Part shown: positions 1 through 6,967 of the stretch, one piece after another | Layout: each line of letters begins with the position of its first letter | Position numbering within the stretch: the stretch's first letter is position 1 | Assembly: GCF_000723165.1 (NCBI RefSeq) | Contig: NZ_HG322949.1 | Span: forward strand, 33,665-97,664 | Length of the DNA: 64,000 nt | Source of the DNA: Janthinobacterium agaricidamnosum NBRC 102515 = DSM 9628 | GTDB lineage: Bacteria; Pseudomonadota; Gammaproteobacteria; Burkholderiales; Burkholderiaceae_D | Direction of reading: 5' to 3' | Program-made: the position numbers and the translations under genes | Notes under the pieces: model-generated | What the model was told of the DNA's origin: nothing | Databases searched by the model: none | What the model saw: the letters and a program-made list of their open reading frames with translations, nothing else

Positions 1-302
1 AGTATGCCAGCGAGCTTTACCAGGACCTGCTGGCCCGCCACGGTTTCGTCTGCAGCATGAGCCGCAAAGGCAACTGCTGGGACAATGCGGTCGCTGAACG
101 CTTCTTCCTGAACCTCAAGATGGAGCGCGTCTGGCAGCGTCAATACGCCAACCACGCTGAGGCAAAAGCCGACATCACCGACTACATCGTCGGCTTCTAT
201 AACTGCAAGCGGATCAATTCAGTATTGGGCAATCTGCCGCCCTCTGTCTACGAACAGAAAATGGCAGAACGTGAACCTATCGTTGTGTCCGAAATTACTT
301 GA
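1..302 (+). pseudogene. IS3-family transposase OrfB, C-terminal fragment
   Basis: The window opens inside an open frame that reads YASELYQDLL from base 3 and ends at TGA 300-302. It carries the end of the IS3-family DDE integrase core: the CSMSRKGNCWDNA block, the catalytic-Glu region AVAERFFLNLK, and the usual terminal YNCKRINSVLGNLPP region. An OrfB acts as a ribosomal-frameshift fusion with OrfA to cut and paste the element. Only about the last 100 residues are visible, and the left part may exist outside the window. The sequence just past the stop does not continue into a matching terminal inverted repeat; it runs directly into an inverted OrfA start. The copy therefore looks rearranged on this side and is probably not mobile as it stands. 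Confidence 0.85.
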
Positions 303-309
303 CCACAGC

Positions 310-357
310 AACCGCAGCTACCTTAAATTTTTCCGTGTAACGCTTACCACTGATGAT
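310..357 (-). pseudogene. IS3-family OrfA N-terminal remnant (inverted)
   Basis: Read on the minus strand, the bases translate as ISGKRYTEKFKVAAV, the characteristic beginning of an IS3-family OrfA helix-turn-helix protein (usual form: GKRYTEEFK-EAV). It is preceded on that strand by AAAGGAGA, a good ribosome binding site. The frame stops after a few more codons because it runs into the tail of the plus-strand OrfB. The start codon is not clear: no in-frame ATG or GTG follows the ribosome site, only ATC codons. This is a truncated gene start. Confidence 0.7.
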
Positions 358-412
358 CTCTCCTTTGCCTAAATTATGGCTTAGGAGTGTCTACAATAGT
401 CGTGGCGATTCA
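310..412 (-). mobile_element. Inverted left-end fragment of an IS3-family element
   Basis: On the minus strand, 412 downward reads TGAATCGCCACGACTATTGT and then a short leader, ribosome site and OrfA start. A TGAATCGCC beginning is what I expect of an IS3-family left terminal inverted repeat (IS51-like group), so base 412 is the likely element boundary. The fragment is joined at about 303-312 to the 3' end of an OrfB in the opposite orientation. Whether both pieces come from the same IS species cannot be settled here. Confidence 0.6.
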
Positions 413-436
413 GGCACGAGTGAGCAGGAGAGCAAA

Positions 437-502
437 ATGAGGTTGCAGATTATACTCCGCCTATGTCAACCTGGACATGTCACCAAGCTTTCATACCCAT
501 AG
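437..502 (+). other. Possible 21-codon ORF after the IS remnant
   Basis: An ATG at 437, preceded by GAGCAGGAGAGCAAA (a convincing ribosome binding site), opens a 21-codon frame beginning MRLQIILRLC and ending at TAG 500-502. I recognise no family. It may be the surviving start of a gene truncated by the IS rearrangement, a leader peptide for the downstream kinase, or chance. Confidence 0.2.
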
Positions 503-560
503 TGTCAGTTTGGCCCTGTATTGGCGCTGAACTTTTGATGATTGCTTTTGCAAAATAGCC

Positions 561-1490
561 ATGACAATATTAGATGTCGCTGTGGAACAAGAATTCGGCC
601 TGGGCATCGACGCCGGCGGCAGCCGGACACGCTGGGCATTGTCCGCGCCGGATGGGCAAATCGTCGCCGAAGGCCAGGTTGACGGCTTGTCCGCCTTGCA
701 GATGGCTACGGCTGATGGGCGGCTGTCGGTGCAGGCGACTTTTGCCAGCTTGTGCCAGGCTGTGCTGCACGCTGGCCGGCCGGTCCGGGTGCGCGCAGGA
801 TTGACCGGTTTTGGCGGCGACGGCGTTTTATTGGGACAGTGGCTTGCACAATTGTTGTCACTCGATCCGTTGGCGGTGACCTTGTGCAACGATATTGAGA
901 TCGCTTACCTCGACAGTTTTGCGCCGGGCCAGGGTTACCTGGTGTACGCCGGCACCGGCTCGATCGCCGCCTGGATCGATACCGATGGCGCCTTTCACCG
1001 GGCCGGCGGACGCGGCGTGATGCTCGACGATGGCGGCGGCGGATTCTGGATCGCCCGCCAAGCGCTGCGCCAGATCTGGCGCCGTGAAGATGAGCAGCCC
1101 GGCAGCTGGCCTGCATCGCCGCTGGCGCGGGCGGTGTTTGAACAGATTGGCGGCAGCGACTGGGATCGGTCGCGCCAGTTCATGTATGGTCAAGAGCGCG
1201 GCGCGGTCGGCCAGCTGGCGCTGGCGGTCGCGGCCAGCGCCGATAGCGATAAGGAAGCGCTGCTGATCTTGCAGCGCGCCGGACAAGAGCTGGCGCGGCT
1301 GGCGCTGGCGCTGACGCGCCGTTATGGCCAGCGGCCGGTGGTGTTGTCCGGCCGCGCGTCGGTGCTGCATCCGGCAATCGCCGTGGCGATGCGCGCAGCC
1401 TTGCCGGCCGAATGGAGCTTGCAACAAAAAGTGGCGCAGCCGCATTGCGCCGCGGCCCGCATCGCTGCGCGCAGTGTTGCCGAGTATTGA
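561..1490 (+). CDS. BadF/BadG/BcrA/BcrD-type amino-sugar kinase (GlcNAc/MurNAc kinase-like)
   Basis: A 309-residue protein of the ASKHA (actin-hexokinase) fold. The first phosphate-binding loop is GIDAGGSRTRW near residue 14, the second is YAGTGSIAAW near residue 128, and the glycine-rich RGVMLDDGGGG follows. The family, seen in eukaryotic NAGK and bacterial MurK, phosphorylates free N-acetylglucosamine and sometimes N-acetylmuramic acid with ATP in the cytoplasm, so that wall sugars re-enter metabolism. The 30-bp-spaced neighbour is a peptidoglycan amidase lipoprotein, which supports a cell-wall salvage role. The ATG at 561 has no clear ribosome site. The substrate cannot be read from the sequence: GlcNAc is likely, MurNAc possible. 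Confidence 0.8.
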   Translation: MTILDVAVEQEFGLGIDAGGSRTRWALSAPDGQIVAEGQVDGLSALQMATADGRLSVQATFASLCQAVLHAGRPVRVRAGLTGFGGDGVLLGQWLAQLLSLDPLAVTLCNDIEIAYLDSFAPGQGYLVYAGTGSIAAWIDTDGAFHRAGGRGVMLDDGGGGFWIARQALRQIWRREDEQPGSWPASPLARAVFEQIGGSDWDRSRQFMYGQERGAVGQLALAVAASADSDKEALLILQRAGQELARLALALTRRYGQRPVVLSGRASVLHPAIAVAMRAALPAEWSLQQKVAQPHCAAARIAARSVAEY

Positions 1491-1530
1491 GTAGTGGATG
1501 ACCGATTTGTTTTAACCTGGAGACACGCCC

Positions 1531-2352
1531 ATGAAGACCATTTTCCTTGCCTTGATCGTTGCCTTCCTGACTGGCTGCGCCAGCACGACGCCGCCGACGC
1601 TGGATCATACCTACACGTCGCGCAGCCAGAGCGACCGGGTCAAGTTTGTCGTGATCCATTACACCGTCAGTAATTTGCCCAGCTCGATCAAGATTTTGAC
1701 GGAGCAAGCGGTCAGCGCTCACTATCTGTTGACCGATACCGAGCAGCCGAAGTTTTATACCTTGGTCGATGAGTCGCGCCAGGCCAATCACGCCGGCATC
1801 AGCAACTGGAAGAACTATACCCAGTTGAATGTCAGCTCGATCGGCATCGAAATCGTCAACCCGGGTTTCCGGGATACGCCGGAAGGCCGGGTCTGGTATC
1901 CATTCCCGCAAGCGCAGCTGGACCAGTTGATTCCGCTGCTCAAGCAAATCGTTGCGCGCCACAATATCGCGCCGGAAAACATCCTGGGCCACAATGAAGT
2001 CGCGCCGCAGCGCAAGCAAGATCCGGGGCCGCTGTTCCCATGGCGCCAATTGGCCGACGCCGGCTTGATCAATTGGCCGGATGCGGCGCGCGTGGCGGGC
2101 CAGCGCGTGGTCTACGAGCAACTTTTGCCGGACGCGGTATGGTTCCAGCAACGGCTGGCGCTGCATGGCTATCCGATCGAGCAAACCGGCGTGTTCGATG
2201 AGCAAACCCGGAATGTGCTGATCGCCTTCCAGATGAAATTCCGCAACACCCGCTTCGACGGCACGCCGGATGGCGAAACCGCCGCCATTCTCGACGTGCT
2301 GACCACCCCGGCGCCAGTGATCCCGCCGGTCCCGGCGGTCGCGGCGCAGTAA
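1531..2352 (+). CDS. N-acetylmuramoyl-L-alanine amidase lipoprotein (AmiD-like)
   Basis: A 273-residue Amidase_2 enzyme that would cut the bond between MurNAc and L-Ala in peptidoglycan or anhydro-muropeptides. The N-terminus is a lipoprotein signal with lipobox LTGC and lipidated Cys16. No Asp follows the Cys at +2 (next residues are Ala-Ser), consistent with outer-membrane sorting. Likely zinc ligands are His43 in VIHYTVS, His154 in ILGHNEVAP and Asp164 in RKQDPGP. Residues about 190-260 form a C-terminal peptidoglycan-binding helical domain, the architecture of E. coli AmiD. The ATG at 1531 follows a TGGAG ribosome site. It sits between an amino-sugar kinase and a LysR regulator. Confidence 0.9.
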   Translation: MKTIFLALIVAFLTGCASTTPPTLDHTYTSRSQSDRVKFVVIHYTVSNLPSSIKILTEQAVSAHYLLTDTEQPKFYTLVDESRQANHAGISNWKNYTQLNVSSIGIEIVNPGFRDTPEGRVWYPFPQAQLDQLIPLLKQIVARHNIAPENILGHNEVAPQRKQDPGPLFPWRQLADAGLINWPDAARVAGQRVVYEQLLPDAVWFQQRLALHGYPIEQTGVFDEQTRNVLIAFQMKFRNTRFDGTPDGETAAILDVLTTPAPVIPPVPAVAAQ

Positions 2353-2412
2353 GGTTGCAACTGTTCAACGACGTGATCAATCGATAAGGAATGCGGCAAC
2401 CGATGACTTTTT

Positions 2413-2448
2413 CTTATATGCTGGCGGCTTTCGGGCAGCACATATAAG
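2413..2448 (+). promoter_or_regulatory. Inverted repeat overlapping the lysR ribosome site
   Basis: CTTATATG (2413-2420) and CATATAAG (2441-2448) are perfect inverted copies separated by 20 bases, with a further CTG/CAG pairing inside. The right arm runs into AAGGA at 2446-2450, the ribosome binding site for the ATG at 2457. It could be a LysR autoregulatory operator or an RNA hairpin that hides the ribosome site. Confidence 0.4.
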
Positions 2449-2456
2449 GATCAGTC

Positions 2457-3362
2457 ATGCGGTTGCGGCACATCGAAGTTTTTCACGCGATCATGCAGGT
2501 CGGCACCATCAGCGGTGCGGCCCAGGTGTTGCACATCTCGCAGCCGGCCGTGACCAAGGTCTTGCAGCATTGCGAATTGCAACTGGGCATGCCGCTGTTC
2601 GAGCGCGTGCGCGGCAAGCTGTACCCAAAACCGGAAGCGCACCGCCTGTTCGTCGAAACCGAAAAACTGCACCGCGACTTGCAGGGCATACGGCGCCTGG
2701 CCGCCGGCTTGAAAGGTCAGGCGGTGGAAACCGTCCGGCTGGTCTCGACACCGACCATCGCGATCAGCGTCTTGCCGAAAGCCATGACCGACTGGCGCCG
2801 CGATTTCCCGCTGATGCGCTGCCAGCTGGCGACCCATCACACCAGCGAAATCGTCAATACGCTGCGCCTGGGCGAAGCCGACCTCGCATTATCTCTGCAA
2901 GACCCGCGCCATCCCGGCATCGTCGCCGAAGCGATCGCACAAGGCGTGATGACCGCGATCGCGCCGGCTGGCACCTGGCGCGCGGCCGATTGCGGCACGC
3001 CGCTGTTTGCCCAAGGTTTAAACGGGGAATTGATCGGTCACGCCGACCACGATCCGCTGGGCGAACTGGTGATTGCCGCGTGCGAGGCGCAAGATATCCA
3101 GCCGGTATTCAATACCGTGGTGCAAACCTACCAGATCGCCCGCTCGCTGGTCGAGGCCGGCGCCGGCATGGCAGTGGTCGATCCGTTCACGGCGGCGTCG
3201 GGATCGTCGGAGCGCTTGCAGCGGCGGCCGTGGGCGCCGGCGATACCGGTGCAATTATTCTTGCTGACGGCCAGCCATGCGCCGCTGTCGCATGGCGCGC
3301 GGCAATTGGCCAACAGCATCGGCATGGCCGCCAGGGCTTGCCTGGAACGAGGCAAGCCATGA
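2457..3362 (+). CDS. LysR-family transcriptional regulator
   Basis: 301 residues. The N-terminal winged helix-turn-helix is RHIEVFHAIMQVGTISGAA followed by QPAVTKVLQHCE (about residues 3-45), and the rest is a periplasmic-binding-protein-like effector domain, the normal LysR layout and length. The family usually activates adjacent genes in response to a small ligand. The gene overlaps the D-Ala-D-Ala dipeptidase by an ATGA junction, so the two are translationally coupled. That makes a muropeptide or D-amino-acid ligand an attractive guess, by analogy with AmpR, but nothing in the sequence fixes it. The start follows AAGGATCAGTC. Confidence 0.9.
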   Translation: MRLRHIEVFHAIMQVGTISGAAQVLHISQPAVTKVLQHCELQLGMPLFERVRGKLYPKPEAHRLFVETEKLHRDLQGIRRLAAGLKGQAVETVRLVSTPTIAISVLPKAMTDWRRDFPLMRCQLATHHTSEIVNTLRLGEADLALSLQDPRHPGIVAEAIAQGVMTAIAPAGTWRAADCGTPLFAQGLNGELIGHADHDPLGELVIAACEAQDIQPVFNTVVQTYQIARSLVEAGAGMAVVDPFTAASGSSERLQRRPWAPAIPVQLFLLTASHAPLSHGARQLANSIGMAARACLERGKP

Positions 3363-3973
3363 GTGGTGCAACCCTGAGCAGCGCCGCGGTGGCCGGCAGC
3401 GGACAATTCCGCCACTTGAGCGGCATCGCCGGCATCCGCATCGATTTGCGTTATGCGAGCGCCGACAACTTCGTCGGCCGCGACCTGTATTCGCCGCTCG
3501 ACTGCGCCTGGCTGCACCGCGACGCCGCCGCCGCGCTGGAGCGGGCGGTGGCCTGGCTGGCCGCCCGCAAGCCGTATCACCAATTGCTGGTGCTGGACGC
3601 GTTGCGACCGCAAAGCGTGCAGCAGCAATTATGGGATGCCTTGCAAGGCACCGGGTTGCTGGGCTATATCGCCGAACCGGGGCGCGGCTCGATCCATTCC
3701 TTCGGCATGGCGCTCGACGTCACCATCGTCGGGCCGGATGGCCAGGAGCTCGACATGGGCACCGGCTTCGACGATTTAAGCGAGCGCTCACATCCGGTGC
3801 TGGAGCCGGCATTGCTGGCACGGGGAGAAATTACCCAGCAGCATATCGACAACCGCCGCCTGCTGCGCGACGCCATGTTCCAGGCAGGCTGGCTCGGCAT
3901 CAACAGCGAATGGTGGCATTTCGATTGCGGCGACCGGGCGCTGGTCCGGCAGACTTATCCGCGGGTGCTTTGA
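3359..3973 (+). CDS. D-alanyl-D-alanine dipeptidase (VanX/DdpX type, peptidase M15D)
   Basis: A 204-residue zinc dipeptidase, starting at the ATG that overlaps the lysR stop; the open frame extends further upstream but only as a lysR shadow. Family zinc ligands are visible: His113 and Asp120 in SIHSFGMALD and His187 in EWWHFD, with Glu184 as the catalytic base and Arg83 in ALRP matching the VanX substrate-stabilising arginine. VanX-type enzymes split free D-Ala-D-Ala to D-alanine. In species without vancomycin resistance genes they serve D-Ala catabolism. No signal peptide is obvious, so it is probably cytoplasmic. No vanH or vanA neighbours are present, so resistance is unlikely to be its job. 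Confidence 0.88.
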   Translation: MSGATLSSAAVAGSGQFRHLSGIAGIRIDLRYASADNFVGRDLYSPLDCAWLHRDAAAALERAVAWLAARKPYHQLLVLDALRPQSVQQQLWDALQGTGLLGYIAEPGRGSIHSFGMALDVTIVGPDGQELDMGTGFDDLSERSHPVLEPALLARGEITQQHIDNRRLLRDAMFQAGWLGINSEWWHFDCGDRALVRQTYPRVL

Positions 3974-3997
3974 CCCGCGCCTGACAGCGCCTGACTT

Positions 3998-5482
3998 TTA
4001 TTGCTGTGCTACACCCGACGCCGCCACCCACTCGATCAAGGCGTCCAGCACGGCGCGGCCATTGCCGTTACCGACCAGGTCGTGGTTGATGATCGCCACC
4101 ACCACGCATTGCTGGTTGTTGGCGTCCGGCACGTAGCCGGCGATGGCGCTGACGTTTTTCAGCGTGCCGGTCTTGATGCGCGCGCGCGCGGCGGCTGGCG
4201 TGCCGATCAGGCGGCGGCGCATGGTGCCGTCCAGCGCGACGATAGGCAAGCTGGACAGGAACTCGGGCGCCCATGGGCCGATACTGGCGGCCTGCATCAG
4301 CGCCGCCATCTGGCCGGCGCTGATGCGCTCGGTGCGCGACAAGCCGGAACCGTTTTCGATGATCAAGCCCTGGTCGTCGATATGGTGGCGCTGGAACCAG
4401 TCATGCACCACCTGGCGCGCACGGCTGACGGTGTCTTCCGGCGCGGCCAGCGCCACCGGGCGGCTGCCCAGCCAGCCATCGCTTTCCAGGCTGCCGAGGC
4501 TCAGGAACAGCGTGCGCGCCAGCGTGTTGTCGGAATTCTTGTTGATATCACGCAGCACTTCCGGCAAGGCGCGCGCCACATGGTCGGCCAGCAAGCGGCT
4601 GCCGACCGGCGTCGCCACCGGCGGCTGTCCGGTAGGCGGCGCTTCGCGCACGATGCCGCTGAAGCTGCCGCCCAGGCGTTTCCAGTTGCTGCGGAACAGG
4701 CGGTCGGCGTAATCCTGGCGGTCGAGCGCATTGATGCTGGTCGAGCGGATGCAATTGCGCGGGAAGGTGCCGTGCAGTATCACTTGCAACTTGCCGTTGG
4801 CGCCGCGCACGGTTTCCGGCGTGCGCCAGCCGTCTTCCCATGTTGCGCAACTGGCATTGATCAGTTTCATGTCGGACGTCACGCTGACATTGTCCAGTTC
4901 CGGCATCATCGCCAGCGTCAGTTTCCCATCGGTCGAGTTCAGATCGATGGTCAACATATTGGTGTTGAGCAGCAAGGCGTCGGGGATCACGTTGTAGCGC
5001 CATTCCGGCGTTTCATCGAACGGCGGCACTCCCAGGTCCGGCCGGGCCGGCTGGAACAATTGGCGGTCGAGGACCAGGTCGCCCTGGATCTTGCGGATGC
5101 CCTGCTTGCGCAGGTTTTGCAGCATGTGGTTCAGCGCATCGTCGTTGAAATCGGCATCGGCGCCGCCGTGCAGGATCAGGTCGCCTTTCAGCACGCCGTC
5201 GATGACATCGGCGCTGGTGCGAAATTCGGTGCGGCCGCGAAAGATCGGTCCCAGTTGTTCGAGGCCGACCGCGGTGGTCACCATTTTCATCGTCGAGGCC
5301 GGCTGCATGCTTTGCTGCGCGCCATGCGACAGCAGCGTGGTATCGCCGCGCAACACGACCACACTGATGGCCTGTTCCGGAATAGCGGCGGCGCGCAGCA
5401 AGCGGCTGACCGGTTCCGGTAATTGGGCGTGAACGCTGGAAACAACACCGAGCAAGGCGGCGAACAGGACGGGACGAAACAT
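3998..5482 (-). CDS. dacB: Penicillin-binding protein 4, D-Ala-D-Ala carboxypeptidase/endopeptidase (S13)
   Basis: 494 residues with a cleavable signal peptide of about 19 residues ending SSVHA. The serine-acylase motifs are in order: SxxK as S63-T-M-K66, SxN as SDN near 317, and KTG near 437 in IKTGTLKN. The long insertion between the first two motifs is typical of family S13. These periplasmic enzymes trim terminal D-Ala and cut D-Ala-mDAP crosslinks, releasing turnover products. It lies 30 bp downstream of the SpmA-SpmB fusion on the same strand, probably as one transcript, and points toward the dipeptidase, which could act on D-Ala products. Confidence 0.93.
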   Translation of the reverse strand: MFRPVLFAALLGVVSSVHAQLPEPVSRLLRAAAIPEQAISVVVLRGDTTLLSHGAQQSMQPASTMKMVTTAVGLEQLGPIFRGRTEFRTSADVIDGVLKGDLILHGGADADFNDDALNHMLQNLRKQGIRKIQGDLVLDRQLFQPARPDLGVPPFDETPEWRYNVIPDALLLNTNMLTIDLNSTDGKLTLAMMPELDNVSVTSDMKLINASCATWEDGWRTPETVRGANGKLQVILHGTFPRNCIRSTSINALDRQDYADRLFRSNWKRLGGSFSGIVREAPPTGQPPVATPVGSRLLADHVARALPEVLRDINKNSDNTLARTLFLSLGSLESDGWLGSRPVALAAPEDTVSRARQVVHDWFQRHHIDDQGLIIENGSGLSRTERISAGQMAALMQAASIGPWAPEFLSSLPIVALDGTMRRRLIGTPAAARARIKTGTLKNVSAIAGYVPDANNQQCVVVAIINHDLVGNGNGRAVLDALIEWVAASGVAQQ

Positions 5483-5512
5483 GAATATCCTCAGTGCGAG
5501 CTTAGTGAAAAC

Positions 5513-6751
5513 TTAGTGAAAAAACACATAGGCGACAAAGATCGCCGCGATGACGCCGGCCAGGTCGGCGATCAGGCCGGCCGTGATCGCATAGCGGGTC
5601 TTGCGGATGCCGACCGAACCGAAATACAGCGCCACGATATAAAAAGTGGTGTCGGCCGACCCTTGGAACACGCAGGCCAGGCGACCGACGAAGGAATCGA
5701 CGCCGTAGGTATTCATGGCGTCGATCATCATTGCCTTGGAGCCGGAACCGCTCAGCGGCTTCATCATGGCGGTCGGCAAGGCCGGCACAAAGTCGGTATT
5801 CATGCCAATCGAGCTGAACACCCAATTCAAGCCTTGCATGACAAAGCCGAACACGCCGGCGTTGCGGATCACGCTGATCGCCACCAGCATGCCGACCAGG
5901 TAGGGAATCACGGTGATCGAGGTCTGGATGCCGCCTTTGGCGCCTTCGATGAAGGCGTCGTAGACGTTGACCCGCTTGCGCAGCGCGCCGGTGATGAAGA
6001 TGACGATTACACTGAGCAACACCAGGTTGCTGACCACCTTCGACACCAGCTCGATTTCCTGCTTGCTCAGGTATTGGGTGAAGTACCAGATCAGCGCGAC
6101 GATGGCGCTGGTCATGCCGCCCAGCCAGCCCAGCACGACCCGGTTGATCAGGTTGATGCGCTGCTTGATCGCCACGGTGATGATGCCGACCACGGTCGCG
6201 ACATAGGTGGCGATCATGCACGGGATAAAGATGTCGGAGGGATCGGCCGCGCCGAGGATGGAGCGCTGCGCCATGATGGCCAGCGGAATCAGTGTCAAGC
6301 CCGAGGTGTGCAGCACCAGGAACATGATTTGCGCATTGGTCGCTTCGTCCTTGTTCGGATTGAGCGTTTGCAAGCTTTCCATCGCCTTCAAGCCGAAGGG
6401 GGTGGCGGCATTGTCCAGGCCCAGCAAGTTGGCCGAGAAATTCATCACCATGTGGCCGGTGGCCGGATGGTCCTTGGGAATTTCCGGAAAAATACGCGAA
6501 AAGAAGGGTGCGATCACTTTCGCCAGCCAGCCGACGATGCCGGCCTTTTCGCCGATGTTCATGATGCCCAGCCACAAGGTCATCACGCCGGCCAGCGGCA
6601 GCGCGATATCCATCACGCCCATGCGCGCCGTTTCGAAAGTGCCGTCGATGATGCGTTTGAAGATATCGGTATCGCCGAGTAAGAGCCATTGCAATAGCGC
6701 CGCCAGGAAGCCGACCAGGAAAAAGCCGGACCAGATGTAATTAAGTGCCAT
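5513..6751 (-). CDS. SpmA-SpmB fusion membrane protein (nucleoside-recognition/Gate domains)
   Basis: A 412-residue polytopic membrane protein. The first half matches SpmA (from MALNYIWSGFF through NFSANLLGLDNAATPFGLKA) and the second half matches SpmB (from about residue 225, LSKQEIELVSKVVSNL, to GLIADLAGVIAA), so two Gate domains are fused. In Bacillus the separate SpmA and SpmB are needed for spore core dehydration and sit with dacB. In non-sporulating Gram-negatives the fused form has no settled function; transport of a wall-related or nucleoside-like solute is often assumed. Here it is 30 bp upstream of PBP4 and divergent from a peptide-binding protein. Confidence 0.88.
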   Translation of the reverse strand: MALNYIWSGFFLVGFLAALLQWLLLGDTDIFKRIIDGTFETARMGVMDIALPLAGVMTLWLGIMNIGEKAGIVGWLAKVIAPFFSRIFPEIPKDHPATGHMVMNFSANLLGLDNAATPFGLKAMESLQTLNPNKDEATNAQIMFLVLHTSGLTLIPLAIMAQRSILGAADPSDIFIPCMIATYVATVVGIITVAIKQRINLINRVVLGWLGGMTSAIVALIWYFTQYLSKQEIELVSKVVSNLVLLSVIVIFITGALRKRVNVYDAFIEGAKGGIQTSITVIPYLVGMLVAISVIRNAGVFGFVMQGLNWVFSSIGMNTDFVPALPTAMMKPLSGSGSKAMMIDAMNTYGVDSFVGRLACVFQGSADTTFYIVALYFGSVGIRKTRYAITAGLIADLAGVIAAIFVAYVFFH

Positions 6752-6967
6752 ATCGCTGAGTTCTTTGCGCTGAGTGCTTGGTGACTGGTGAGTGATTTGT
6801 CCGCAGGCAAAGTATAGAGGCAGGCCGGGACGAGTTGATGAAAGAATGCAGCGGGATCATGCCCAAAAGTTATAAGCTGCCGGGCGGTTTTCATTTGCAC
6901 ATGCTGTGATAGCGGGTTAGCCTGCTTATATTCCGTTTTATTTTCAGAGTTTTAACATGGATACACG

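Noticed and set aside
2570..3358. Upstream extension of the D-Ala-D-Ala dipeptidase frame
   Set aside because: It is an out-of-frame shadow of lysR. The ATGA overlap at 3359 gives the family N-terminus.
3359..3973. Vancomycin resistance role for the VanX-type gene
   Set aside because: No vanH, D-Ala-D-Lac ligase or VanRS genes are nearby, and the context is peptidoglycan salvage.
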